From Pseudohongiella acticola (GTDB lineage Bacteria > Pseudomonadota > Gammaproteobacteria > Pseudomonadales > Pseudohongiellaceae), in contig NZ_MASR01000001.1 in NCBI RefSeq assembly GCF_001758195.1, positions 744,001 through 808,000 of the forward strand: a stretch of DNA of 64,000 bases. The letters are read 5' to 3'. Shown here in pieces: positions 8,465-17,823 of the stretch (the stretch's first letter is position 1; every line of letters begins with the position of its first letter). The notes below the pieces were generated by a model. That model was not told the origin of the DNA. It worked only from the letters and a program-made list of their open reading frames with translations, and did no database searches. The position numbers and the translations under genes are program-made.

Positions 8465-9721
8465 ATGCGGCTGAAGGTGCTGCATACGTCCGACTGGCAT
8501 CTGGGGCGCAGTCTCTATGGCCAGCGCCGCTACCCGGAATTTGATGCCCTGCTGACATGGATGCTGGACGCCTTGCGCACGCAGCAGATTGATGTCCTGC
8601 TGATAGCCGGCGACATCTTTGATACGACAGCGCCCAGCAACCGGGCCATGCAACAGTACTATCAGTTTTTGCGCCAGGCCGCTGACACCGGGTGTCAGCA
8701 CGTGGTCATTATCGGTGGCAATCACGACTCGCCAACTTTTCTGAATGCCCCGCGCGACATTCTGAAAATGCTGAATGTGCATGTGGTCGGTGCCGCCACG
8801 GAAGATCCTGCGCAAGAGGTGTTACGCCTGGATGCAAAAGACGGGCGGCCAATGGCATTGGTGTGCGCGGTACCTTATTTGCGCGATCGCGATATCCGTT
8901 CCGCCGAAGCGGGCGAAACCATTGAAGACAAGGAAAAGAAATTGCTGGGCGGCATTCGCCACCATTACAAAACGGTGACCGATGCAGCAGAAAACCAGCG
9001 CCTGTATCTGGAGAAACAATACCAGACGCAAGTTCCGCTGATTGGAATGGGGCATCTGTGGGCAGCTGGCGGCCAGAAAATAGAAGGCGATGGTGTGCGC
9101 GATCTTTATGTCGGATCACTCGCACACGTCAGCACCGATATCTTTCCGGCAACACTGGACTATGTCGCGCTGGGCCACTTGCATGTGCCTCAGTCGGTGG
9201 GCGGGCAGGCAAACATCCGTTACAGTGGTTCTCCGCTGGCCATGGGCTTTGGTGAGGCACGGCAACAGAAATCAGTCTGCCTGCTCGCCTTTGAAGGCCG
9301 CAGCCCAGACATCAGCCAGCTTGATATTCCCCGCTTCCAGCGCATGCGACAACTCACGGGTGGTCTCGCCAGTCTGCAGACTGAGTTGCAAGCTCTGCTG
9401 GAGGACGGTGAACCGACCTGGGTGGAAATCATCTACACCGGCGACGACGTTGTGCCGGACCTGCGTGAAAAACTGATGGCAGCACTGGCCGACGACAGCG
9501 AAGGTCTGCTAACGCTGTTGCGGGTGAAAAACCAGCGCATCACATCGCACACACTGCAGACTCAGGAGACAGGTCAGACACTGGATGACCTGAGTCCACA
9601 GGATGTCTTCATGCGCTGCCTGGACGATCACCAGATATCTGACGAGCAGCGCCCGGAATTGCTGCACCTGTATCAGAGTATCCTGACTGATGTACAGGAA
9701 GCCGATACACGTTCCGATTGA
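8465..9721 (+). CDS. sbcD: SbcCD nuclease subunit D (Mre11-like)
   Basis: Metallophosphoesterase nuclease of 418 residues that with SbcC cleaves hairpins and protein-blocked DNA ends. The five phosphoesterase motifs are visible: DWHLGRSLYGQRR near the start, AGDIFD, GGNHDS, MGHLW and LGHLHVPQ. The C-terminal capping domain is present, ending with a short polar tail. It begins 3 bp after iorB, so it may be read from that operon, though the functions are unrelated. Unusually, 117 bp separate it from sbcC, which in many genomes overlaps sbcD. Confidence 0.93.
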   Translation: MRLKVLHTSDWHLGRSLYGQRRYPEFDALLTWMLDALRTQQIDVLLIAGDIFDTTAPSNRAMQQYYQFLRQAADTGCQHVVIIGGNHDSPTFLNAPRDILKMLNVHVVGAATEDPAQEVLRLDAKDGRPMALVCAVPYLRDRDIRSAEAGETIEDKEKKLLGGIRHHYKTVTDAAENQRLYLEKQYQTQVPLIGMGHLWAAGGQKIEGDGVRDLYVGSLAHVSTDIFPATLDYVALGHLHVPQSVGGQANIRYSGSPLAMGFGEARQQKSVCLLAFEGRSPDISQLDIPRFQRMRQLTGGLASLQTELQALLEDGEPTWVEIIYTGDDVVPDLREKLMAALADDSEGLLTLLRVKNQRITSHTLQTQETGQTLDDLSPQDVFMRCLDDHQISDEQRPELLHLYQSILTDVQEADTRSD

Positions 9722-9782
9722 GCGTGAACAGTTAATCTGCGCCGGTCGTCCCCCGTCGCCCAACCCTGTATAGTTGCCTGTG

Positions 9783-9818
9783 GGCCGGTACCCCAACCCT
9801 GCCGGCCGCGAACTTTTT
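9783..9818 (+). terminator. Possible weak terminator or attenuator between sbcD and sbcC
   Basis: GGCCGG (9783-9788) can pair with CCGGCC (9802-9807) across a 13-base loop, and a T5 run (9814-9818) follows 6 bases later. The stem is short and the T run displaced, so efficiency would be low. sbcC begins 20 bp downstream. Confidence 0.35.
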
Positions 9819-9838
9819 GTAACGAGGCCTGAAGCACC

Positions 9839-12800
9839 ATGCGGATACTGGCAGTCCGGTTCAAAAACCTGAACTCCCTGGCAGGTGAATGGGAAGTGGA
9901 TTTTAGCGATCCTGCCTATACCAGTGATGGTATTTTCGCCATTACCGGCCCGACCGGCGCTGGCAAAACCACTCTGCTTGATGCCCTGTGTCTGGCACTG
10001 TACCGACAGACGCCACGACTGGGCGACATTACCGTGACCAGCAATGAAATCATGACCAGGCAGACCGGTGAATGTTTCGCCGAGGTCAAATTCTGCACCC
10101 AGAACGGCACTTACCTGGCGCACTGGTCGCAACGTCGGGCGCGCAAACAGCCTGACGGCAAGCTGCAACCGGCCAAACACGAAATCTCTGATGCAGAATC
10201 CGGTAAAATCATCGATAGCAAATTCAGCACCGTCGACAAGCGTATTGAAGAAATCACCGGCATGGACTTTGGACGCTTTACCCAGTCGATGCTATTGGCA
10301 CAGGGCGGGTTTGCTGCCTTCCTGCGCGCCAACGCCGATGCCCGCGCACCCATTCTTGAGAAAATCACCGGCACTGCGATCTACAGCGCAATATCCATCA
10401 GTGTGCATGAGCGGCGCCAGCAGGAAGAACAAACGCTCAAACTGCTGACTGCCGAGCAGGACGGCATGCGCCTGTTGTCGCCGGAAACAGAAGCGGAATT
10501 GAGCACCGAAGCCGCCCGACTGACCGATCAATTGAACGCAGAAGCAGCGACGGCCGACGCCCTGCGGGAACAGCTTCAGTGGCAAAAACGTTGCCTGCAA
10601 CTCGAGCAGCAACGAGCCCGGCTGGAGCAGGACCTGTTGTCGTGGCAACAACAGGATACGGCTTTCAGCGTCGAACGCGATCAGCTCGCCGATGCCATGC
10701 GCGCTCTGGAATTGGCCGCGCCCCACGCCACGTTGCTCACTATGCGCAAGGATCAGCAGCAGGAACAACAGACCTTGACACAGGATCAGGCGACACTGCC
10801 GACACTGACCGAAAAACGCAATGCCCAGCAGGCTCAGGTTGAACAGCTGAACAAAATACGGGCAGAGACTGAGTCGGAGCTGGAGCGCGCGCGCCCGACA
10901 CTTAAAAAGGTACACGTGCTGGACAGCCGATTGCATGAGGCGCGGCAATCTCTGCAGACACAACAACGTCTGCTGGACGACAGAGTGAGCACATTGCACC
11001 AGCACAAACCCAGGCTCGACCTGAGCATCTACAACAATCACCAACAGGCGCAAGACGATTATCAACGCGCTGTGGACGCCACGACACAAGCACAACTGCA
11101 GCTCGACAATATTGCTCAGGGCAGCAAAGCGGCGCAATGGCGTGACCAGCGTGATGCACTCGGCGAGCAGATCAGCAGCACGGAGAAGTTGCAGCAGCGC
11201 ATGACTGAACACGCGCAACAGACTCAGCAATTACAACAATTGAGCGCGGACCTTGAAAACGCCAATACCGAACTTGAGCACAGAAACGCCGACCTTAAAC
11301 ACGCTGAAGAACTATTGCTGGCTCATCGATCCACACTCAATGCACTGCAGAACCAGCGCGCCCTGCAACAACGCATCGTCAACCTGGAAACCATGCGCAG
11401 TGAGCTCGAAGCCGGTTCGCCCTGCCCCTTGTGTGGCGCCAGTGATCACCCATTCGCCGACCATGCCCCGGACACTGATATCAACAGCCTGACACAAAAC
11501 ATCCGGACCCAGGAACAGCAGACGAACACCAGCGAGCAGCATCGCAACGCCGCACAGGTGGCGCAGGCGCAGTGCACAACAACAATCGATAACCTGAACA
11601 GGCAATACAAAAAACTGGAACAGACACTGCAGGCACTGATGCAGGAGATTACTGACACGTGCCGTCAACTTACGCTTAACAACAGCGTTGATGCCGTTGC
11701 TGAACGACAACATGTGCTGCAGCAACGCAAACAGGAGATTACCAGAACTCTGCAGGAAATTGATGACCTGGAGGCAGCGCTGAAACGCACTCAACAGCAT
11801 CAGCATCTGGCAAAACTGATTGCAGAAGCAGTTATTCTGCGCGACGAGTGTCAGAACCTGCAACAGAAGCTGGATGCACTTCATAACGAGCGTCATGAGC
11901 TGTTGCAGGACAAGGATCCGGATCAGGAAGAAACACGCATGCAGGCTCAGATCAACACAGCGCAAGCCACGCTGACCTCGGCTCAGCAACAGTGGCAGCA
12001 ACACCAGAACCAGCTTGAGCAGCTACAGCATCAGATCAGGACTCAAGAGAGCAGTCTCGAATCACGGGCGCAAAAGCTGAAACAGGCTGAGCAGACATTC
12101 ATCAGTTCATTGCAACAGCACGCGTTTGCCAATGAAGACGTCTTTGTCGCGGCGCAACTGACAGAACCCGAACGCCGGGCACTGACAAGAAAGGCCGACG
12201 CGTTGCAGCAGAAAGGCATAGAGCTGCGCGCTGCACTGGCGCAATCTCGCCAGGAACTGGAGCAGGAACAGTTGCGTGCGCTCACCGATCAGTCAATGGA
12301 TGAGATCCAGCAAAGCTGGCAGGCACAGGAAACAACAGTCAGTACATTGCGTGAGACACTGGGCGCCCTGCGGCAACGCCTGCAGGACAATGCCGAGGCA
12401 CGAAAGCAGCAACAGACCCTGGCTGGTGACATTGATCGACAGAAAAGTGAAGTCGAGCGCTGGCGGCGACTGCATGCACTGATCGGCTCCAACGATGGCA
12501 AGAAGTTTCGCAACTTTGCCCAGGGACTGACCTTCGAGCTGATGATTCAGCATGCCAACCTGCAGCTTCAGAAAATGACCGACCGCTACCTGTTGCAACG
12601 CGATCAGGATCAGCCGCTGGACCTGAACGTCATCGATAACTACCAGGCCGGTGAGGTGCGCTCAACCAAAAACCTGTCAGGCGGAGAGAGCTTTATTGTG
12701 TCTCTAGCACTGGCGCTGGGTCTGTCACGCATGGCCAGCCACAACGTCCGGGTGGATTCATTATTTCTCGATGAAGGCTTTGGCACCCTTGATGAAGAAG

Positions 12801-12973
12801 CGCTGGATACCGCCCTGGAAACTCTTGGCAGTCTGCAGCAGGAAGGCAAACTGATCGGTGTCATTTCCCACGTTGCCGCGTTAAAAGAGCGTATTGCAAC
12901 GCAGATCAATGTGTCACCGCTGGCAGGCGGCCGCAGCACAATCAGCGGCCCCGGCTGTCGCAATATCCAGTGA
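9839..12973 (+). CDS. sbcC: SbcCD nuclease subunit C (Rad50-like SMC ATPase)
   Basis: ATPase partner of SbcD, 1044 residues. Walker A GPTGAGKTTLLDAL lies near residues 37-50. Two long coiled coils, very rich in Gln, flank a zinc hook CPLCG with cysteines at 529 and 532. The C-terminal half has the signature LSGGESFIVSLALALGLS and Walker B SLFLDEGFGTLD. Size and domain order match SbcC. The Gln/Leu heptad composition explains the long open frames on the opposite strand, which are not genes. Role by family: long-range tethering and ATP-gated opening of SbcD for nucleolytic removal of hairpins and blocked ends. Confidence 0.93.
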   Translation: MRILAVRFKNLNSLAGEWEVDFSDPAYTSDGIFAITGPTGAGKTTLLDALCLALYRQTPRLGDITVTSNEIMTRQTGECFAEVKFCTQNGTYLAHWSQRRARKQPDGKLQPAKHEISDAESGKIIDSKFSTVDKRIEEITGMDFGRFTQSMLLAQGGFAAFLRANADARAPILEKITGTAIYSAISISVHERRQQEEQTLKLLTAEQDGMRLLSPETEAELSTEAARLTDQLNAEAATADALREQLQWQKRCLQLEQQRARLEQDLLSWQQQDTAFSVERDQLADAMRALELAAPHATLLTMRKDQQQEQQTLTQDQATLPTLTEKRNAQQAQVEQLNKIRAETESELERARPTLKKVHVLDSRLHEARQSLQTQQRLLDDRVSTLHQHKPRLDLSIYNNHQQAQDDYQRAVDATTQAQLQLDNIAQGSKAAQWRDQRDALGEQISSTEKLQQRMTEHAQQTQQLQQLSADLENANTELEHRNADLKHAEELLLAHRSTLNALQNQRALQQRIVNLETMRSELEAGSPCPLCGASDHPFADHAPDTDINSLTQNIRTQEQQTNTSEQHRNAAQVAQAQCTTTIDNLNRQYKKLEQTLQALMQEITDTCRQLTLNNSVDAVAERQHVLQQRKQEITRTLQEIDDLEAALKRTQQHQHLAKLIAEAVILRDECQNLQQKLDALHNERHELLQDKDPDQEETRMQAQINTAQATLTSAQQQWQQHQNQLEQLQHQIRTQESSLESRAQKLKQAEQTFISSLQQHAFANEDVFVAAQLTEPERRALTRKADALQQKGIELRAALAQSRQELEQEQLRALTDQSMDEIQQSWQAQETTVSTLRETLGALRQRLQDNAEARKQQQTLAGDIDRQKSEVERWRRLHALIGSNDGKKFRNFAQGLTFELMIQHANLQLQKMTDRYLLQRDQDQPLDLNVIDNYQAGEVRSTKNLSGGESFIVSLALALGLSRMASHNVRVDSLFLDEGFGTLDEEALDTALETLGSLQQEGKLIGVISHVAALKERIATQINVSPLAGGRSTISGPGCRNIQ

Positions 12974-12990
12974 CGCCGGAACGGATATCG

Positions 12991-13593
12991 CTAGCGCAAT
13001 AGCGGATACATTGAGCCCAACAACAAAACGGCCATGGTGACATTAAAGAGTCGGGCACGGCGCGTGTCCTGCAGGAAAACACGCAACGTGGCCCCAAACA
13101 GATTCCAGGTACTGATACACGGGATGCCGATAATGGCAAAAAACAGCGCAATTACCGCCAGACTGCTAAGCATGGCAGTCGGCTCAGTGTAAGTCGCAAT
13201 CGCGGTAATCATCATCAACCAGGCTTTCGGGTTGACCCACTGAAACATCGCAGCCTGCAAAAAAGTAAGCGGCCTGGCGACCTTTACTTCACCCGAAGCT
13301 GGCAGCACTTTGGTTGGCCGCACCAGCGTCCATGCCAGATAGATCAAGGCCAGGCCACAAAGCACCTTCAGCACCGAATCCAGCAACGGATACAGACTCA
13401 ACAATTGTCCGATGCCCAGTGCCACGGCGACTAGCAGTATCTGACAGCCAACGGTGATGCCAAAAATATGAGGCAGCGATCGACGAAAACCAAAATTCGC
13501 ACCCGACGCCAACAGCATCATATTGTTTGGTCCCGGCGTTCCAGTCATAACCACCACGAACCCCGCCAGGGCCAACAATTGTTCCAGCGGCAT
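12991..13593 (-). CDS. LysE/RhtB family amino-acid exporter
   Basis: Integral inner-membrane protein of 200 residues with about six helices. The N-terminal GFVVVMTGTPGPNNMMLLASGANFG is the hallmark of LysE/RhtB exporters, and FQWVNPKAWLMMITAI is the second conserved region. Members export lysine, homoserine/threonine, cysteine or other amino acids; substrate cannot be assigned. The 3' end faces sbcC with a 17-bp gap. It lies downstream of the DUF5916 gene on the same strand (43-bp gap) and could be read from it. Confidence 0.85.
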   Translation of the reverse strand: MPLEQLLALAGFVVVMTGTPGPNNMMLLASGANFGFRRSLPHIFGITVGCQILLVAVALGIGQLLSLYPLLDSVLKVLCGLALIYLAWTLVRPTKVLPASGEVKVARPLTFLQAAMFQWVNPKAWLMMITAIATYTEPTAMLSSLAVIALFFAIIGIPCISTWNLFGATLRVFLQDTRRARLFNVTMAVLLLGSMYPLLR

Positions 13594-13636
13594 GTCGCTT
13601 TCCCCGGCTGCGCGGTGGCAACCTTAATCGGTTCTA

Positions 13637-16075
13637 TCAGGTTCCCAGACGGTAACGCACCTTCACCACCAGCTGGCTGGCCAGCGGGTCATTCCATGCA
13701 TTATCAAACTGCTCATTGAAGTTAATCAGATTATCACGTTTGTTGCCGTTACGGTTGTAGACGATAAACAGATCTGACAACGGTGCCAGCTCCAGCCGGT
13801 AACGCAACTGAAAGTTCATCTGCGAAATCGAGAAATCGCCCGGTGAGCGTGCATGCTGATCCACTTCCACCAGATCCCGGTTACGCGTAGGTGCATCCGA
13901 CGGCAGGTTAAAGTAACGATCGCCGGCAGCCTTAATACCGACCCACTGCAGGCCAGCACTCAGCTGCTGCTTGGCGGTCAGGTAATACTCCAGGCGGAAA
14001 CCCGTTTCCCACTGGCTGGTTTCAAATGCGGTGAAGTTCTGTCCGCCTTGATGCAGCAACCAGCCGTCACGGTCCTGATACTCGACATCCCCTGACACGC
14101 TGATATTCGCTGCCGGGCGCCAGGTCGCGCCAACTTCATAGGATTCACTGTAGCCACCGGCAAGCTCAACCGAGCGACCCACCTGAGCGTTGAGGCTGAG
14201 CTGACGCGCCGTATTCGTGGTATAGCTGGCACTGTAGTTGGTACGCTCCTGGGTAGCAAAGGTGCCATTGCCAAAGCTGTTGAGGTCGTCATAACGTTTG
14301 GGGAAATGCTGCAGATTGACATTGACCCGGTCCAGATTATTCAGGGTAATCGCGGTGCTGATCACCGGTATCGCGTTGTTGGTTCGATCGCCCTGAAGAT
14401 TCTCCTCGTAGCGCAGGAAGGAAGATACCCGCACGTCGCGGACACGTGTCAGACCGGTCTTGATCCACTCGAAACGATACCAGGCCTCCTTGGCGTTATT
14501 GCGGTCCTGATACCCAAAGTCATTAACATCCAGGTCTTCATCAAAATAGGTCAAATGCAGGGTGTGTTTAAATCCCTGTCGCGGTGAGTACACGATGTCG
14601 GTAAAAGCGCCGAAACCCTGATCGCCATCATCCACATCCGACGTCACCATCTGACCATCAAAACTCCAGATACCGCCCTGTGTCAGGTAGCGGAAATCGA
14701 TTGCGTGCACTTGCGCATCAGAGTCCGGGTGCGCAACGACGGTACCGATATAACCGATACCACGGTAGGCAGCACCGGTACCGCCACCCTGATCCTCATA
14801 CAGCACGCGGAAAGCAGTGAAATCGCGACCCTGCTGCTCAATTCGCTGGCCGGGCAAGCGATACTGGGTGTCGTCCTCGGAAGCAGCCAACACACCATAA
14901 CGGAAATTACCGACCTGACCGGTGGCTTTTGCTGCACCCAACAGGTCTGCCGTCTGAATGCGCTCACGCGGTGGTAATGCGACACCATCAGGCAGGTCCG
15001 GCGAACGCGGGCGTCCACCGATACGTCGTGTATTCAGGATGGTAAAGCGTTTTCCAATACTGCCATTGGAGCGCGATGTGGTATTGAATATCTCCTGCCC
15101 TTCCTGAAAGAACAGGCGTTTTTCCGGGAAGAAGGTTTCGCTGGCGGTCAGGTTCACCACCACATCATCGGCTTCTGCCGAGCCGAAATCAGGATTCAGC
15201 GTTGCCGTCATCTGGAAATTACTGGACGGACGCCAGAACACATCAACACCGGCGCGATGCTCCCAGTCTGCATCTATCTCATCATAGGTAGAGGCAAAAG
15301 ACGGAAACAGGCTCCATTGCTGCTGCGGATTGACACCTTCCATTTCCAGCAAGGGGAAATTACTCAGGAAAATCGGGTCGGATTTGGCAATGGGTGGCCA
15401 CGCCCAATTCTGGTTCAGGTGCGCTACCACGCGCTCACCATAAAACCCGATCTGTCGCCGGCCCTCGCGGCTGGGCATTGCGAGCTGCCCCCAGGGTATA
15501 TAGAACTCGGCTGACCAACCATTGGCATTCTGGGCGGTAGCACCGTACCAGGCACCGTCCCACTGACTGTTGTACTGGCGTTCAGGCAAAATCGTGCCGT
15601 CCAGCTGATTGTCGCCCAGAGCCAGACTGACCCAGTAACCGTATTGTCCTTCTCCGGAAGTATCCAACGTAAAGGACACTCGATCCCGGTTAACTTCCCG
15701 GTTGTCGCGTGCGGTGATCCGGCGTACAAGCGTGTCGGCAGGCTGTTCCATGGCAACCGCAATGTAGATGCCGTCATCGCTGTAGAATACCTTCATTTCG
15801 GTATCATAGGGCGCCCGTTCCAGCGTCTCCGGCTCCACAATCCACATACCACTTTGCGCCGGCACCTGCGCCCAGACGGCATCATTCAACTGGCCATCGA
15901 GTTCAATATCATTGTCAGAAAAGCGTTGCAGCGGAATGACTCTTTCCCTGCCAAAACGTGCCTGAACCCCGCCCGGAGCAGGATTGAGACCGTCGATGCC
16001 TGGCTGGGCCTGGGCAGCGGTATGAAGGCACAGGGACGATAGCCCCACAAGAGAGAGTCGAAGCAAGGTGTTCAA
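13637..16075 (-). CDS. DUF5916 protein with N-terminal CBM9-like domain, outer-membrane-associated
   Basis: Exported protein of 812 residues. A signal peptide (LSLVGLSSLCLHTAAQAQ) is followed at about residues 45-230 by a carbohydrate-binding-family-9-like beta-sandwich (ELDGQLNDAVWAQVP, DGIYIAVAMEQP, SAEFYIPWGQL). A long DUF5916 region then has the pattern of an outer-membrane beta-barrel (DVFWRPSSNFQMTATLNPDFGSAEAD, FFPEKRLFFQEGQEIF, many alternating aromatic strands) and ends in LVVKVRYRLGT. Function is unknown. The start codon appears to be TTG at 16075 with an AGG about 9 bases upstream; no ATG fits the signal peptide. It is divergent from a secreted protein gene, and the gap holds several dyads. 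Confidence 0.75.
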   Translation of the reverse strand: MNTLLRLSLVGLSSLCLHTAAQAQPGIDGLNPAPGGVQARFGRERVIPLQRFSDNDIELDGQLNDAVWAQVPAQSGMWIVEPETLERAPYDTEMKVFYSDDGIYIAVAMEQPADTLVRRITARDNREVNRDRVSFTLDTSGEGQYGYWVSLALGDNQLDGTILPERQYNSQWDGAWYGATAQNANGWSAEFYIPWGQLAMPSREGRRQIGFYGERVVAHLNQNWAWPPIAKSDPIFLSNFPLLEMEGVNPQQQWSLFPSFASTYDEIDADWEHRAGVDVFWRPSSNFQMTATLNPDFGSAEADDVVVNLTASETFFPEKRLFFQEGQEIFNTTSRSNGSIGKRFTILNTRRIGGRPRSPDLPDGVALPPRERIQTADLLGAAKATGQVGNFRYGVLAASEDDTQYRLPGQRIEQQGRDFTAFRVLYEDQGGGTGAAYRGIGYIGTVVAHPDSDAQVHAIDFRYLTQGGIWSFDGQMVTSDVDDGDQGFGAFTDIVYSPRQGFKHTLHLTYFDEDLDVNDFGYQDRNNAKEAWYRFEWIKTGLTRVRDVRVSSFLRYEENLQGDRTNNAIPVISTAITLNNLDRVNVNLQHFPKRYDDLNSFGNGTFATQERTNYSASYTTNTARQLSLNAQVGRSVELAGGYSESYEVGATWRPAANISVSGDVEYQDRDGWLLHQGGQNFTAFETSQWETGFRLEYYLTAKQQLSAGLQWVGIKAAGDRYFNLPSDAPTRNRDLVEVDQHARSPGDFSISQMNFQLRYRLELAPLSDLFIVYNRNGNKRDNLINFNEQFDNAWNDPLASQLVVKVRYRLGT

Positions 16076-16119
16076 AGCAGTATACCTGTCGTTGGAATTA
16101 TTTTGGGTTACATATTCAA

Positions 16120-16135
16120 GTTACAAAAATGTAAC
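16120..16135. promoter_or_regulatory. Operator-like dyad GTTACA-N4-TGTAAC
   Basis: A perfect 6-bp inverted repeat with AAAA centre lies at the predicted transcription start of the DUF5916 gene. A further half-site GTTACA is at 16107-16112, and a similar dyad TTACA-N3-TGTAA is at 16191-16203 upstream of the -35. Repeated half-sites suggest cooperative binding of a regulator not encoded next door. Confidence 0.5.
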
Positions 16136-16141
16136 CGCGGG

Positions 16142-16170
16142 AGTATAACGGCATCAAATTGTGATGACAT
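16142..16170 (-). promoter_or_regulatory. Promoter for the DUF5916 gene
   Basis: On the minus strand, -35 ATGTCA (16170-16165), 17-bp spacer, -10 TATACT (16147-16142). The expected start near 16135 coincides with the edge of the 16120-16135 dyad. Confidence 0.5.
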
Positions 16171-16251
16171 CAATGTTTTGCAGTAAAGTATTACAGTTTG
16201 TAAGCGAACACCTTGCTACCCGCACCAGGCACACAACTTGTATAGCATGGG

Positions 16252-16265
16252 TTATTGGTCAATAA
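16252..16265. promoter_or_regulatory. Dyad TTATTG-GT-CAATAA upstream of the secreted-protein operon
   Basis: A 6-bp perfect inverted repeat with 2-base centre lies 38 bp before the ATG at 16304 and just after a TATAGC -10-like box (16241-16246). It could be an operator for the rightward operon. It differs from the GTTACA dyads nearby. Confidence 0.4.
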
Positions 16266-16303
16266 TCGGGGCGAAAACACAGTTTTGACGGGGGAGAACA
16301 ATA

Positions 16304-17308
16304 ATGACAACTCGAAAATATCTGGCAGTTTCCAGCATGACCCTGGCTCTCGCGCTGGCCTGTGGCCAGACGCTGGCGCAGGACGACCTGCCGCGCACGC
16401 CTGCCGGAAAGCCTGATTTACAGGGTGTCTGGAGCAATGCCACGTTGACGCCACTGACCCGCGACCGGGAACTGGGCGAAACACTGGTGCTTGATGCCGA
16501 ACAGGTGATGGCGATGGAAGGCGGCCATCAGGACTTTCTGGCCGCTGAATATGCCGCCAGTGACCCCGATCGTGAACCCGGCGCCGGCGCTCAGGGTGGC
16601 GATGACGGTGATACCGATGACGGCTACAATGAATTCTGGAAAGAAGTGGGCGAGCGCATTCAGGTCATTAATGGCGAGCCACGTTCATCCATCATCGTTG
16701 ATCCACCCAACGGCCAGATCCCCTTTGCCGGCGATCCGCGCGCGCGTTTTGCCCGGGCCCCCGGTGCGCCAGGTCGCAATGACGGTCCCGAAGGCAGGCC
16801 GCTGTCAGAGCGCTGCCTGATCTCCTTTGGCAATCACTCAGGCCCCCCCATGCTGCCAGTGATGTACAACAACAATTACCAGATTGTTCAGACTGAAGAC
16901 TATGTCATGATCATGGCTGAAATGATGCACGACGCCCGCATCATACGCATTGATGACGAACTCATGCCGCATATGGACAAATGGATGGGCGACTCTGTTG
17001 GACACTGGGACGGCGATACCCTGGTGGTCACCACGACCGGTTATCATCCGCAACATACCGTGTTTGGCGCTTCGGAGAACCTGACCGTCACCGAGCGCTT
17101 CGAGCGAGTATCAACATCGGAAATCGTCTACACCTTTACCGTGGACGACCCGACCGTATTCAGTCAGCCCTGGACGGGCGAGTTACTGTTCAATGCCAAA
17201 GCGGCCGATCAGCCGATGTACGAATACGCCTGTCATGAAGGCAACTATGCGCTGCCCGGCGTACTCGCAGGGGCCAGGCGTGCAGAAGCTGAGGCGGCGA
17301 ACCAGTAG
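16304..17308 (+). CDS. Secreted protein of unknown function, paralogue 1 of a three-member family
   Basis: Exported protein of 334 residues with a signal peptide ending TLAQ at about residue 25. The mature start LPRTPAGKPDLQGVWSN recurs in the proteins at 30884 and 31777. Further family marks are VDPPNGQIPF, a GHWDGDTLVVTTTGY strand motif and the C-terminal YEYACHEGNYALPG. No catalytic motif is recognised and I know of no assigned function for this family. The segment with many Asp and Gly (DDGDTDDGYNEF) could bind a cation, which is speculation. GGGGGAG precedes the ATG. It heads an operon with two four-helix membrane proteins (15-bp gap), suggesting a periplasmic partner of those proteins. 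Confidence 0.7.
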   Translation: MTTRKYLAVSSMTLALALACGQTLAQDDLPRTPAGKPDLQGVWSNATLTPLTRDRELGETLVLDAEQVMAMEGGHQDFLAAEYAASDPDREPGAGAQGGDDGDTDDGYNEFWKEVGERIQVINGEPRSSIIVDPPNGQIPFAGDPRARFARAPGAPGRNDGPEGRPLSERCLISFGNHSGPPMLPVMYNNNYQIVQTEDYVMIMAEMMHDARIIRIDDELMPHMDKWMGDSVGHWDGDTLVVTTTGYHPQHTVFGASENLTVTERFERVSTSEIVYTFTVDDPTVFSQPWTGELLFNAKAADQPMYEYACHEGNYALPGVLAGARRAEAEAANQ

Positions 17309-17323
17309 CGCGGCTCAACGGGC

Positions 17324-17821
17324 GTGCTGGAAGTCTATGCCAGCTTCGAATTGACCGCTTTCAGCATAGCGGTCCGCGAAGTATGGTGGGTATTCCCCAC
17401 CATACTGGTATTTCATTCCCTGAGTATGGGTCTGATGGCAGGCGTCGGGATTGCCAGTGCGTTGCGGCGCCTGGGCTTTGCACGACAGATTCCACCCGCC
17501 TTGTTCAGCAGATTCCAACCGCTGCTCTGGCTCGGCATGGTGGTTGCCGCCACGTCCGGGTTACTCCTGCTCGCCGGTTATCCCGCCAAAGCGTTAACCA
17601 ACCCTTTGTTTTTCATCAAACTGGCCATGCTGGTGATTGCATTCTGCATGACGCTGCGGATGACCTCTCCGGTACCGCGCCTGCTGGTTGAAGGCCGATC
17701 TACCGGACGCGTGCCGGCTGCACTGACCATCATGCTCTGGCTTGGCATTATTGCCTCCGGCCGGTTTCTTGCCTACACCCATAGCGTATTACTGGCCTAT
17801 TGGCTGGTGGGGGTGCCGTAA
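17324..17821 (+). CDS. Four-helix membrane protein, first of a tandem related pair
   Basis: Integral membrane protein of 165 residues with about four helices. The GTG at 17324 is the likely start; the Shine-Dalgarno site is poor, so coupling to the upstream gene (15-bp gap) is probable. The helix FHSLSMGLMAGVGIA, the loop motif NPLFFIKLAMLVIA and the last helix IIASGRFLAYTH each have a counterpart in the next protein (LHFIGLTFLLG, NPAFQLKMLAMLIAG, VISFGRLITFY), so the two are distant paralogues that may form a heterodimer. The conserved His in the second helix and near the C-terminus could bind heme; this is inference. Function unknown. Confidence 0.65.
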   Translation: MLEVYASFELTAFSIAVREVWWVFPTILVFHSLSMGLMAGVGIASALRRLGFARQIPPALFSRFQPLLWLGMVVAATSGLLLLAGYPAKALTNPLFFIKLAMLVIAFCMTLRMTSPVPRLLVEGRSTGRVPAALTIMLWLGIIASGRFLAYTHSVLLAYWLVGVP

Positions 17822-17823
17822 GT

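Noticed and set aside
10292-11230. 312-residue open frame opposite sbcC
   Set aside because: Caused by the Gln/Leu-rich coiled-coil codons of sbcC; no domain or start signal, and sbcC is unmistakable on the other strand.
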